A DNA stretch of 37,643 bases from Candidatus Poribacteria bacterium (GCA_012267415.1 JAAXGN010000130.1:1-37643), one strand, 5' to 3'. Shown: positions 7,549 to 16,365, counted from the first letter of the stretch. Numbers and translations are program-made. The notes: generated from the letters alone by a model not told the origin.

Positions 7549-8724
7549 ATGAATATATTCTCAAAACGCTTAAATAGACTTCCACCATACATGTTTGGTA
7601 AACTAAAACAGTTGACACATGAAAGACGTCAACAGGGGATAGATATTATTGACTTGGGAATGGGAAACCCTAATCAACGAACCCCACAACCCATTATTGA
7701 CAAACTCACAGAAGCAGCCCAGGAACTCAGACATCACAGATATTCTGCGTCGCGTGGGATTTACAATCTACGTAGAGAAGTCAGCTGGCATTATGAAAGA
7801 CGATTCGGGGTTGATATTGACCCGAATGAAGAGGCGATAGCAGTCATCGGAACGAAAGAAGGACTCGGACATCTCGCTTTAGCACTGATTGATGAAGGTG
7901 ATTTAGCGATGGTACCTAACCCGACATTCCCAATTCACATGTATAGTGTCGTCCTGGCAGGTGGAAGTGTAGTCAGTATCCCACTCGTAGAAGAAAACGA
8001 CTTTGTCCCATCCGTTGCAGAGATCACACGCGATATATGGCCCAGACCGAAGGCACTGATATTAAGTTTCCCGCATAATCCCACCGGTGCTGTTGTTGAA
8101 TTGGACTTTTTTGAGGAAGTTGTACATTTTGCGAAACAGCAGGAGATGGTGGTTATACATGATCTCGCGTATGCCGACATCGTTTTTGATGGGTATAAAG
8201 CACCCAGTTTCCTACAAGCAAAAGGTGCGAAAGATGTTGGGGTTGAGTTTATATCACTTTCAAAGTCCTACAATATGGCTGGTTGGCGATGTGGATTCGC
8301 TGCTGGTAATCGCGACATCATTGAAGCACTTGCACGGATAAAAGGATACTACGACTACGGCATTTTTACACCTATTCAAGTCGCTGCCATCATGGCACTG
8401 CGGACCCCCGAAGATGTTGTTATGGAAAACGCGGACATATATAGAAACAGACGCGACATATTGGTTGAAGGACTGAACCGAATTGGATGGAAAGTACCGA
8501 AACCGCAGGCATCCATGTTCGTTTGGGCTCCGATACCCGAACAGTGGCAACATCTCAACTCATTAGACTTTGCAATGAAACTCCTGAATGAAGCGGAAGT
8601 TTGTGTCTCACCAGGAGCAGGTTTTGGACATAACGGTGAGGGGTATATCCGCATCGCGCTTGTTGAAAATGAGGATAGAATTCGTCAAGCAATTCGTCAA
8701 ATACGACGCGCTTTGTTCGGTTAA
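7549..8724 (+). CDS. PLP aminotransferase, AlaC-like
   Basis: This fold-type I class I/II aminotransferase (391 residues) resembles the AlaC glutamate-pyruvate aminotransferase and the related LL-diaminopimelate aminotransferases. The N-terminus (RLNRLPPYMFGKL...IIDLGMGNP) and YSASRGIYNLRREVSWHY are AlaC-like. The PLP lysine is Lys239 in SLSKSYNMAGWRCG; Asn177 in HNPTG and Asp205/Tyr208 in HDLAYADI complete the cofactor pocket. The C-terminal YIRIALVENEDRI holds the carboxylate-binding Arg. It follows the sulfatase by 23 bases and is probably in the same transcript. Its convergent neighbour, the M6 protease gene, ends 21 bases away without an obvious terminator. Confidence 0.9.
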   Translation: MNIFSKRLNRLPPYMFGKLKQLTHERRQQGIDIIDLGMGNPNQRTPQPIIDKLTEAAQELRHHRYSASRGIYNLRREVSWHYERRFGVDIDPNEEAIAVIGTKEGLGHLALALIDEGDLAMVPNPTFPIHMYSVVLAGGSVVSIPLVEENDFVPSVAEITRDIWPRPKALILSFPHNPTGAVVELDFFEEVVHFAKQQEMVVIHDLAYADIVFDGYKAPSFLQAKGAKDVGVEFISLSKSYNMAGWRCGFAAGNRDIIEALARIKGYYDYGIFTPIQVAAIMALRTPEDVVMENADIYRNRRDILVEGLNRIGWKVPKPQASMFVWAPIPEQWQHLNSLDFAMKLLNEAEVCVSPGAGFGHNGEGYIRIALVENEDRIRQAIRQIRRALFG

Positions 8725-8745
8725 TGTAAAGAGATTACCTGAGAC

Positions 8746-10926
8746 CTATCTGAGGATACTGAATTTGCCTATATCATTTACAATTGAATCTTTCTGCGTT
8801 GCTGCAATATGGTAGATATATATGCCAGGTGCAAGTGGAGCACCATACTGGTTTGCACCATTCCAACGGAAAGATCCCGGTGCAAATACCTCATGATGTG
8901 ACTTGTTATAGATCATCTCACCTGTTATCGTATAGATTCTAAGGGAAACCTTGTCGGCGGATTGTGATGCAGATAACTGATAGGCAAATGTCATTTCAGA
9001 TGTCATTGGTCGAAATGGGTTTGGATACACCCTCGTCTGTGAAAATGCAAAGGGTTCAGGTTCAATCTGTTCAACACTGAATTTGTATGATGCTGTATTG
9101 CTGTAATCCCCATCGGATGATACTTTGAAGTATAATGTCTGTTGAGTCTTGGGTTGATATATTATCTCGTATTCGATTGAATCTATTGCTTTCTCACCTA
9201 TAGCCAGTGTCTCCCCATTTTCTGTCTGGAGAGTTAACCTATAATTCAGGTCTTCAGGAAATTCTGACAAGGTGGCACGTACAGAGATGCTGCCCGCCGC
9301 CTCAACTTTATAATAATCCCCTGTGTCTGCTGCATCATAAATAAAGGAATAGTAAGGTTGTCCATATAGGATAGGAAATGCTGCCTCTAATGTGTTGTTC
9401 GGTTCATAGGTATCGCCAAATGATACAAGTATCTGCATGATCATCCCTTCAGCACTTATATTCGTAATTGATATACCTGATGAAGTACCGTCGTTGGCAC
9501 TGCTGTTTGGTAAAGTTCCTGGTGTAAATGCAGTCTGACCATCATCAGCAGAATAAGCAGCACCTTCAGTGATAGTATTGATGTCTATAAATCCAGGATC
9601 ATCTGGCGTTATACCTAAATGTTCAGGATCATTCGGATCCTCCAACCATATTTGTTGAGCAGCATCATAACTACCAACGGGACGTACTTGTGTTTCATCT
9701 ATATGCCATATTAGGATGCCAGATTCCGGAAGATATGTGTCAAAGGTGGCTCCCGAGTTTTTATAGCGATTTTCTATAAGAAAGAACTCTCTATTTAGTG
9801 ATGTATCAGGTAAAGCGGAGTGTGTGTTGGCTTGCGTTGATGACCTTCTTGAATTTGGAATATCTATTTTGAAGAGTTTGTTTGTCTTAGAGGGTAGTTC
9901 AAAAGCTGGAATAGAAAACTCTCCGTTACCTGTAATATTTACTGGCTCAATCCAACCCAGTCGTCCATTATCTGGACGCGCATCAAAGTCCCATTTCAGA
10001 TATCCCATGATGTGACTCGGTGCTAACCCGTTTCCAATACCGGATTCCTCAGGTCCCTGAAACGGACCGAATTGACCCATCAAACCCCATTTATGATCAC
10101 GTGCATCTGTGAAGTTCAAACCGTAGACATCTGGTGCTCCGAAGTCGTGAAAAAACTCATGGAAATATATACCTAAGTGCGGCTTGTCAAAGTCAGGTTC
10201 TTCAGCTACTATGACTGCGGTATCAACCCAAACACCGTCCAGCATAATGTTGATATTAGGTGTTAAAATTGACCAAATATCATTGGGAACGCCTGTAGAT
10301 GCTTCGTCATTTCCAGCATGTATGACAAATATATGGTCAACGATTCCATCTTTATCTCTATCATACTTAGAATAATCAACAATCTCATCTACTGCCCGAC
10401 AGGCTTCAGCAATGAGTTCTTGATAGCGGTTTACATATCTTGTTCCTTCACCGTAATAGACCATGGGTTTCTTTGCGCGTATCCACGCATCACCTGCGGG
10501 TAAAACGCCACCAGCAGGTCCTGGTTGAATATCCATCTGTTGATATGAGTTTTCACGAAAATAGGTTCTTAAAGATATACCCGATTCAGCATAAAGATAT
10601 TCATTGAATTCCGCACTTGACCTAACCCCAGGCTGGTCACTGAAATCGATTTTCAGGGCAAGCACATATTCAATGCCATCAGGTTGTAGGACTCCCTGTT
10701 CCCGTGAAATACAGCATCCATCTAAGGCTTGCATATATTTTGCAATGCTGAGTTCGGCACTTAAACCGGTAGAAGGTTTAGGAACGATTTCTCCAGTGGT
10801 AGGATCAATATCAAAATAGAGATATGGGTTAGGTGGTGCAGCATACGTTTGTGATGTATATAAGAAGAGATATATCTGAAAAAAGATCAGAAGTGCCAAC
10901 GGTTTATTAATCAAACTCACCACCAC
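8746..10926 (-). CDS. secreted M6-family metalloprotease with FlgD-Ig-like tail
   Basis: The frame is open from 11016, but the in-frame ATGs there would overlap the upstream gene by 65-110 bases. One of three consecutive GTG codons (10926, 10923, 10920) is a better start and gives about 726 residues beginning VVVSLINKPLALLIFFQIYLF. That places the hydrophobic signal at the N-terminus, ending near SQTYAAPP. The zinc site is HEFFHDFGAPDVYG (HEFFH at about residues 256-260), the M6 (immune inhibitor A-like) signature, followed by WGLMGQFG. The C-terminus has PNPFRPMTSEMTF and SLRIYTITGEMIY...APGIYIYHI, a FlgD-Ig-like fold often used for surface sorting. It should degrade extracellular proteins. 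It is the last gene of the crystallin/SPFH cluster, overlapping the preceding gene by 20 bases. Confidence 0.88.
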   Translation of the reverse strand: MVVSLINKPLALLIFFQIYLFLYTSQTYAAPPNPYLYFDIDPTTGEIVPKPSTGLSAELSIAKYMQALDGCCISREQGVLQPDGIEYVLALKIDFSDQPGVRSSAEFNEYLYAESGISLRTYFRENSYQQMDIQPGPAGGVLPAGDAWIRAKKPMVYYGEGTRYVNRYQELIAEACRAVDEIVDYSKYDRDKDGIVDHIFVIHAGNDEASTGVPNDIWSILTPNINIMLDGVWVDTAVIVAEEPDFDKPHLGIYFHEFFHDFGAPDVYGLNFTDARDHKWGLMGQFGPFQGPEESGIGNGLAPSHIMGYLKWDFDARPDNGRLGWIEPVNITGNGEFSIPAFELPSKTNKLFKIDIPNSRRSSTQANTHSALPDTSLNREFFLIENRYKNSGATFDTYLPESGILIWHIDETQVRPVGSYDAAQQIWLEDPNDPEHLGITPDDPGFIDINTITEGAAYSADDGQTAFTPGTLPNSSANDGTSSGISITNISAEGMIMQILVSFGDTYEPNNTLEAAFPILYGQPYYSFIYDAADTGDYYKVEAAGSISVRATLSEFPEDLNYRLTLQTENGETLAIGEKAIDSIEYEIIYQPKTQQTLYFKVSSDGDYSNTASYKFSVEQIEPEPFAFSQTRVYPNPFRPMTSEMTFAYQLSASQSADKVSLRIYTITGEMIYNKSHHEVFAPGSFRWNGANQYGAPLAPGIYIYHIAATQKDSIVNDIGKFSILR

Positions 10927-12232
10927 ATTTTCTGCATAAGATGTAAAATTGTATGTCTTCCGTATGTGCATGTTGTTTGATAAGGTCAACAGCTTGATCT
11001 GGTAAATCGGCTTCACACTTATGACATTTGTAGAGTGAGCCTATATGTTCAGGAAACTTCCTAATATCTCCCCAGATATCATTAAGCCAGTACTTAAACT
11101 CCCATGGAAATTCTGTCTCAACTGCCTTTGAAATTTCAACTGCATGGTTAATGAGTCGTTGACATTCTTCAAAAGTTGCGGGTTCATAAGGGTGGGGTTC
11201 TGTGTAGACAGGAATCGGTTTACCTTCGGAAGCGGTTTCTGGATTGAATCTTCGTGAACGTGTTAGCAGAATCTGGTCTAAAAGCGTTCCGGGTTCTCTC
11301 CCTTTTGACCAAAGACGGTAATATCCTTTGCGTTTCACTGTAAAATACCCTGGGATCTTCTTACCAAGCGGGTGAGTTGAGGTGTCCCATATCCACCTAT
11401 TCCACTTTGAGTTATCGCCAGGTACAGCCCAGATTTTGATTGCATTTGGACCTCCCTGTTCATCCCAGGGATTAGGTTCAACATCCTCAATACCGACCCA
11501 ATATGAGTCTTGATTGCCGGCTTTATAGAATGTCCGTATCCAAAGATACCATCTACCAGTTTTTGGGATGTGGATTTCGTAGATACCTCGTGCATTCCGC
11601 GGACTATCTATGGCTTTTCCGCCAGATGCTTCTTGCTCATCCACTATTTTGATGCCGTTATCAAAATGTGTAGCGGATTCCGCCTCAATGATCAGGGTGT
11701 TTCTTGGGACGCGTATCAATTCCTCCTTGATTTCTTTCTCTTCTTGTTCCGTCTGTTCTATGTTCTCTTCCTTATCCTCTGGGAGTGCTTGTTCCGGTTC
11801 AATATAGCTATTTCCGAATCTTTGACAGGCGCGTTCAAACTGTTTTTCTGACATGTTTGCATCGTAAAAACTATCCCTCACCCCCTTTTTCCATAGGTCC
11901 AGTAAAATGAACATTGCCTTAAGATTGCCATCGGGCCGTTTGCGTGTACCAACGACAATGACCATCCCGGTGTCACGTGAACGGCTAACAAGGCATAAGT
12001 GGAGTGGGTACTCAGGAGGTCTATTCTTCCTACTACTTACAAGCAGAGGACTATAGAATTTGCAGTGATGATCGCAACCGGGAATTTTTGCACGTTTGGC
12101 ACTACAGCAGTCAGGACAAATAATCATATTGCCAAGTGCTGGACATGCACGCTTCCCATTATTAGAGCTGCAAGTTCTACACCTTTGACGTCTGGTACGT
12201 TTTCTGTTGATGAGGTGTCTCTGATGGCGCAT
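10907..12232 (-). CDS. zinc-ribbon protein with internal carbohydrate-binding-like domain
   Basis: The 441-residue protein has three parts. Residues 15-60 form a cysteine-rich module (Cys18, 21, 30, 39, 42, 43, 53, 57; CPDCCSAKRAKIPGCDHHC), like the CPxCCGTKR type of zinc knuckle, and are followed by SRSRDTGMVIVVGTRKRPDG...LLDLWKKGVRDSFY. Residues 150-175 are a Glu-rich linker. Residues 178-330 look like a CBM6/35-type beta sandwich (IEAESATHFDNGIKIVDEQE, YEIHIPKTGRWYLWIRTFY, LLDQILLTRS). The C-terminus is a second zinc ribbon (Cys403/406 and Cys433/436). There is no signal peptide, which is odd for a carbohydrate-binding module. It lies between the SPFH gene and the M6 protease gene on the same strand. 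Domain calls are by pattern; the function is unknown. Confidence 0.8.
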   Translation of the reverse strand: MRHQRHLINRKRTRRQRCRTCSSNNGKRACPALGNMIICPDCCSAKRAKIPGCDHHCKFYSPLLVSSRKNRPPEYPLHLCLVSRSRDTGMVIVVGTRKRPDGNLKAMFILLDLWKKGVRDSFYDANMSEKQFERACQRFGNSYIEPEQALPEDKEENIEQTEQEEKEIKEELIRVPRNTLIIEAESATHFDNGIKIVDEQEASGGKAIDSPRNARGIYEIHIPKTGRWYLWIRTFYKAGNQDSYWVGIEDVEPNPWDEQGGPNAIKIWAVPGDNSKWNRWIWDTSTHPLGKKIPGYFTVKRKGYYRLWSKGREPGTLLDQILLTRSRRFNPETASEGKPIPVYTEPHPYEPATFEECQRLINHAVEISKAVETEFPWEFKYWLNDIWGDIRKFPEHIGSLYKCHKCEADLPDQAVDLIKQHAHTEDIQFYILCRKCGGEFD

Positions 12233-12300
12233 TGTCTTGTGTTTTTCCAGGTCTTTTACTTTGTCATAACTACTGTTCTATCCAATCAAAAAATGTGATG

Positions 12301-12362
12301 CCCCGTTTGTAGTAGGGCAATTCATTGCCCGTTTCTGCGGGAAGAACGGGCAATGAATTGCC
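12301..12362. repeat. long hairpin with GGGCAATTCATTGCCC repeat, copy 1
   Basis: An 18-bp perfect stem (12316-12333 with 12345-12362) encloses an 11-base loop. The left half with its flank (about 12255-12333) is the reverse complement of the element at 35075-35132, which makes it a dispersed repeat. Read on the minus strand it lies about 40 bases after the SPFH stop codon and is followed by CATTTTTTG, so it may attenuate transcription before the downstream zinc/CBM gene. Confidence 0.7.
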
Positions 12363-12402
12363 ATTAAACAAATTCCCATGTAATTCAAAGGTACACAGTC
12401 TA

Positions 12403-14769
12403 TTACTCGTCATCTATATCAACATCTATGTCAATATTGGGAGTATTTACATCACCCCTTGACGGGTTAACGAGACCTGAAAGGTATTCAGCGATTTTAT
12501 CTGTAACTTGAACTGCATCTATATCAGCGAAGTTAAAGAGTTCTTTGAGCATCGGTGAGATAGCACCTGTGTCAAGTAAGGCATTCACAAGACGTCCCAT
12601 ACTGCTGCGGTCGAGCCCTCCTTTGCCATCGGCACCCATGTCAAGAATCTTGATGCTATCAATTCTCTCAGCAGGTCTCATGAGTTGTTCAACAATATCT
12701 GGTGCTTCATCAATCAATTCGAGAATAGCTTCTTGAACGAGGACACGTTGTTCAGCGACATTTCGTGCTTCATATTCAGCCATTTCACCTTGTGCTTTAG
12801 CACGCGCTTCTGACAATACTGCATCGGCGAGACGTTCTATCGGTTGGGCTTGTGCCTCTGCACCGATGATTGCAACATCGCGTTGCCATTCAGCACCTCT
12901 TACCTGTTCGGTTGCGGTGACTTCCACTTCAGCACCCATGCGTTCTGCTTCGGCAAGGAGTTGTTCCTTTTCTGCAAGTGCTGTGAGTTGCTGTTTATTT
13001 GCCACGTCGATTTTTCTATCTTCGTCTGTGAGTGCGACTCGTAATTCTTGGTTGATGCGTGATTGTTCTACTACCAACATCTTGTCGATTTCAACAAGTT
13101 CTACTTGTCGGTTTTGGTCAATTTGCGCTGTCTCAACGACAAGGTTCTTTTCAATTTCACGTTGTTGTACTTGTTGTTCTTGAGCAAACTTAGCAGTTTG
13201 GACAACCAAGTCTCGTTCAACATCACGGAGTTGGACACCCTCTTCTTGAGCGATACGCGCTTTCTCTACCATCAACTGTTTCTCAATATCTCGGACTTCG
13301 ACTTCCTGTTCCTGCTCAATTCTTTGCAGTTCAACGGCGAGTACCTTTTGAATTTCAGCGACTTCCACTTGTCGGTTCTGGTCAATCTGTGCCGTTTCAA
13401 CGACAAGGTTCTTTTCAATTTCACGTTGTTGTACTTGTTGTTCTTGAGCAAACTTAGCAGTCTGAACGACAAGGTCTCTTTCAACATCTCGCAGTTGGAC
13501 ACCCTCTTCTTGAGCGATGCGTGCTTTTTCTACCATCAACTGTTTCTCAATATCTCGGATTTCGACTTCCTGTTCCTGTGAGATCTTTTCTAACTGAACG
13601 GTGAGTTGTTGTTGGATTTCTGCCAGTTGAACGACTTTGGATTGGTCAATCTGTGCCGTTTCAACGACAAGGTTTTTCTCAATTTCACGTTGTTCGACCT
13701 GTTGTTCTTGTGCAAATTTTGCAGTCTGAACAGCCAATTCTTGTTCAACTTCTCGTAATTGGACACCCTCTTCTTGTGAAATACGCGATCGCTCAATTTC
13801 CAATTTCATTTCGTTTTCACGAACTTCAATGCTTTCCTGCATCTCAAATTGGAATTTGATCGTTTCAGCGTCCCGGTCAGCAGCATAGATTGCGATATTT
13901 TTCTGTTGATCAGATTCCCCCCACGCTCTACTCTGTTCCAGTTCATACTCTTGGAGATCTTTATCAACATTAATTTGGTAGATTGCAACCTCTTTTTCAC
14001 GTTCGATACGTTCTTTTTCTCGTTCTTGGTCAGCAGTGATTTCTGTAATGTCACGAATACCGATTGCATCAAACCTGTTAGTAGGATCAAACATCGTAAT
14101 TGGTGTTTGATCAACACGTATGATGGAAACAGTATCAAGTGTCAGACCGTTGTGATTCCTCAAATTATCACCGCAAGCATCCAGTACTTTATCAGCGAAT
14201 TCAATACGTTTCTGAAGTAGGTCTTGGATTTGGCTTTCGGCTGCGACACTTCTCAAAGCACCATCCAACATTGGTTCAATCAGTTCACGTATAGTTTCTG
14301 GTGTCATTGATTTATCACCGAGTGCCTGTGCGGCTTTTAGTATTTCCTCTTCTTCTGGATTAACCTTAATATAGAAAACGACTTCAACGTCGGCGCGGTT
14401 GAAATCGTTTGTGATCAAGGAGTCAGATGTTTCTCTAAGCACTTCGAGACGCATTGTATTGAGTGAGACCTCTTTTATTTCATGGATAATGGTATTAACC
14501 CAAAGTCCTTTGGTGATGGCTATTTTTTCTTTTGCTCCCCCTGTTCTGACTAGGGAGATATCTGCCTTCGGTATCCTGTATCGGATAACGGACCCTACGA
14601 AGGCAGCCAAACCTGCTACGAATACGATGGCAATTACACCCATCCATCGCAAGACATTCGCTTGGTTATCCTCACCTTCATCCCCACTCTCAATGAGTTG
14701 CTGATAAGCGAAATACCCGATAACACTTACGACAACAATTAAAAATATCACGGCTATTATCAGACGCAT
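12403..14769 (-). CDS. SPFH/flotillin-like membrane protein with very long repeat coiled coil
   Basis: This 788-residue protein has a strong Shine-Dalgarno (AGGAGAAACTA before ATG). Residues 3-23 and 42-63 are two hydrophobic helices that anchor it in the membrane. Residues 60-250 match an SPFH (band 7) domain (RYRIPKADISLVRTGGAKEK, NRADVEVVFYIKV, IQDLLQKRIEFADKV, GLTLDTVSIIRV). Residues 250-600 form a continuous coiled coil built of 22-residue repeats. The C-terminal part (ERMGAEVEVTATEQVRGAEWQ, AEARAKAQGEMAEYEARNVAEQR) is flotillin/YqiK-like and ends in an acidic tail (NIDIDVDIDDE). Such proteins form ring-like or raft-like scaffolds on membranes. The coil here is much longer than in ordinary flotillins. 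It is the second gene of the cluster led by the crystallin fusion. Confidence 0.88.
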   Translation of the reverse strand: MRLIIAVIFLIVVVSVIGYFAYQQLIESGDEGEDNQANVLRWMGVIAIVFVAGLAAFVGSVIRYRIPKADISLVRTGGAKEKIAITKGLWVNTIIHEIKEVSLNTMRLEVLRETSDSLITNDFNRADVEVVFYIKVNPEEEEILKAAQALGDKSMTPETIRELIEPMLDGALRSVAAESQIQDLLQKRIEFADKVLDACGDNLRNHNGLTLDTVSIIRVDQTPITMFDPTNRFDAIGIRDITEITADQEREKERIEREKEVAIYQINVDKDLQEYELEQSRAWGESDQQKNIAIYAADRDAETIKFQFEMQESIEVRENEMKLEIERSRISQEEGVQLREVEQELAVQTAKFAQEQQVEQREIEKNLVVETAQIDQSKVVQLAEIQQQLTVQLEKISQEQEVEIRDIEKQLMVEKARIAQEEGVQLRDVERDLVVQTAKFAQEQQVQQREIEKNLVVETAQIDQNRQVEVAEIQKVLAVELQRIEQEQEVEVRDIEKQLMVEKARIAQEEGVQLRDVERDLVVQTAKFAQEQQVQQREIEKNLVVETAQIDQNRQVELVEIDKMLVVEQSRINQELRVALTDEDRKIDVANKQQLTALAEKEQLLAEAERMGAEVEVTATEQVRGAEWQRDVAIIGAEAQAQPIERLADAVLSEARAKAQGEMAEYEARNVAEQRVLVQEAILELIDEAPDIVEQLMRPAERIDSIKILDMGADGKGGLDRSSMGRLVNALLDTGAISPMLKELFNFADIDAVQVTDKIAEYLSGLVNPSRGDVNTPNIDIDVDIDDE
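13051..13842 (-). repeat. coding tandem repeat, 12 units of 66 bp in three 264-bp blocks
   Basis: Residues 310-573 of the SPFH protein divide exactly into twelve 22-residue units, for example QEEGVQLRDVERDLVVQTAKFA minus its last residues. Four unit types recur in a fixed order, so they form three 88-residue blocks at 13579-13842, 13315-13578 and 13051-13314. The last two blocks are nearly identical at DNA level, indicating recent duplication. A degenerate 13th unit follows. Twenty-two residues equal two hendecads, which fits a nearly straight coiled coil. Confidence 0.95.
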
Positions 14770-14808
14770 TAGTTTCTCCTATCGTAACCATCCCGTTCAA
14801 GTTTTTGT

Positions 14809-16224
14809 CTATTGGAAAATCAATTCAGTGTCACGGTTTGATCTGTAACGTCCTCTAAGGGGTTGTCGGGGTGAGGTCTGCCATGCAAGGTTTGCTAAGT
14901 AACAGAGTGTATTTTCGATTAGAGGTTTTGCGACTGCGGTGCGATGTGCATCTCGAGTATCTATTGCAAAACCGACATAGTAACCTTCTCCCCACTGCAA
15001 AAGAATACTCACGGCGTCGCCATTATCTTCTCTTACAGCCAATTTTCGGTAACTTGGGTCATCAGTAACCCAATGATCATCCGTCACTAAATTATCAACG
15101 TTTATTTTATGCGGCCATGTAAACATACCTGTTCTTTGACCGTCTTCTGTAATGTGAACATTTGAATCGTTTGAATTTGTAACTGTGATTGGGTGACGAT
15201 CTACAGGTAGCCAGTCACCTCTCCAGACAGGTTCAGGGTGATGAACGCCATCCGCAGGAACAATGTTGTTGTCCATCGCTGATGCCCAAACAATACCACC
15301 TTTTCGGACGAAATCTTTGATTTCTTCATCAGCATCTTCAACGAAATATTCCCCATCATGACCAGGACCGTTCCATGTGAACCAGATAATGTCAAAATCA
15401 GATAGCGGTACACTGGAGAGTTTTATAGCATTCTGAGGGTCACCCCGATTGTCAGGATTATCGTTGATATGGACAATTGTATAGTGAAATTCCAGTCCTT
15501 CAAGCGTCGGCAGAGATTGTAATACTGCAGGCTCACCTGTCAAATTGTCACTAACAACGATGAGTACTTTGAAAACGCCTGATGGAACTATCTTTATAGA
15601 GGATATAATATCTGAGAAAGATTGTGAATCGGGTAGAGAACGCAGATTTCTGACTGCCTTTTGAAACTCACGTGAATTTAAATCTATGTTCAGTCTGCGC
15701 CCTTCAAAATTCACATGTTCGTAGAAGATGATATGGCATCCACTGAATGGAAAACTCGGACCGCGCTGGATGCGCACAGAGGATATAGTATCATTCATAC
15801 CAATCTCAAACATTGAACTCACATCACGCATAATTGTGCTGCGTCGACCACCATAATCAATATCACTGAATATTTCAATGATGACAGGTACAGCTCCATA
15901 TTCTGGTGGTGTTGGGTGTGCAGCAGGACTGAAACTAACAGACGAGATGGCATCTCCGAAGTTATATGGTATTTCATGAATATTCGGGTAAAACCCAGGT
16001 GCTAAGACCAACTGTCTACCGCGAAATGTCACATGTTCGTGAAAAATCGCTTTATAGTTAGGAGACGCATTGAAGCCTGGTCCTTTGTATATCTTAATAG
16101 AAGATATCACATCTTGGGCACCGATCAGATTGGTATTTGGTACTGATTCAATGAGCGTTATTTTTCGTCCGTGAAAGTTTACATGTTCAAAAACTTCAAC
16201 GACTAACCTGGGCCTACTAACCAT
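14809..16224 (-). CDS. beta/gamma-crystallin protein fused to an amidotransferase-like domain
   Basis: The 471-residue protein starts MVSRPRLVVEVFEHVNFHGR behind AGGACAGAAAC. Four Greek-key motifs are visible at about residues 8-47, 58-99, 114-153 and 164-212. Each has an aromatic-rich (F/Y)xxxxFxGRxxx strand and a later DxISS/DAISS segment; NDTISS fits the calcium-binding (N/D)(N/D)xxSS consensus and QD, GD and SD variants occur in the others. That makes two beta/gamma-crystallin domains. Residues 218-450 look like a ThuA/class I glutamine amidotransferase-like alpha/beta domain (KVLIVVSDNL, SDFDIIWFTWNGPGHDG, EIKDFVRKGGIVWASAMDNN, YYVGFAIDTRDAH). There is no signal peptide. It is first in the cluster, 39 bases before the SPFH gene. 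A calcium-responsive role is inference. Confidence 0.85.
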   Translation of the reverse strand: MVSRPRLVVEVFEHVNFHGRKITLIESVPNTNLIGAQDVISSIKIYKGPGFNASPNYKAIFHEHVTFRGRQLVLAPGFYPNIHEIPYNFGDAISSVSFSPAAHPTPPEYGAVPVIIEIFSDIDYGGRRSTIMRDVSSMFEIGMNDTISSVRIQRGPSFPFSGCHIIFYEHVNFEGRRLNIDLNSREFQKAVRNLRSLPDSQSFSDIISSIKIVPSGVFKVLIVVSDNLTGEPAVLQSLPTLEGLEFHYTIVHINDNPDNRGDPQNAIKLSSVPLSDFDIIWFTWNGPGHDGEYFVEDADEEIKDFVRKGGIVWASAMDNNIVPADGVHHPEPVWRGDWLPVDRHPITVTNSNDSNVHITEDGQRTGMFTWPHKINVDNLVTDDHWVTDDPSYRKLAVREDNGDAVSILLQWGEGYYVGFAIDTRDAHRTAVAKPLIENTLCYLANLAWQTSPRQPLRGRYRSNRDTELIFQ

Positions 16225-16276
16225 GTTTCTGTCCTACATGCATAGACTTTATGTCTATTCGGAATTCTAACAATTT

Positions 16277-16305
16277 ATTATATCATTGATAGATTGGGTT
16301 GTCAA
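16277..16305 (-). promoter_or_regulatory. perfect sigma-70 promoter for the crystallin/SPFH cluster
   Basis: On the minus strand TTGACA (16305-16300) and TATAAT (16282-16277) are separated by exactly 17 bases. Transcription would begin near 16270 and give a leader of about 45 bases before the ATG at 16224. Both hexamers are full consensus, which predicts strong constitutive expression. Confidence 0.85.
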
Positions 16306-16336
16306 GGAAAAAGGGAATGAGGAACTGTATAATTAC

Positions 16337-16365
16337 TTGACATAACGGAAAAAACATGCTAATTT
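16337..16365 (+). promoter_or_regulatory. sigma-70 promoter for the SdiA-regulated-like gene
   Basis: TTGACA at 16337-16342, a 17-base spacer and TAATTT at 16360-16365, with an extended TG at 16357-16358. It drives the plus-strand gene starting at 16444 and is divergent from the promoter at 16277-16305, with about 30 bases between the two -35 boxes. Confidence 0.7.

Noticed and set aside
10927..11016. ATG starts for the M6 protease at 11016 or 10971
   Set aside because: They overlap the upstream gene by 65-110 bases and push the signal peptide away from the N-terminus.
13063..13581. 172-residue plus-strand ORF
   Set aside because: It is the antisense shadow of the repeated coiled coil; its repeats simply mirror the 66-bp units.
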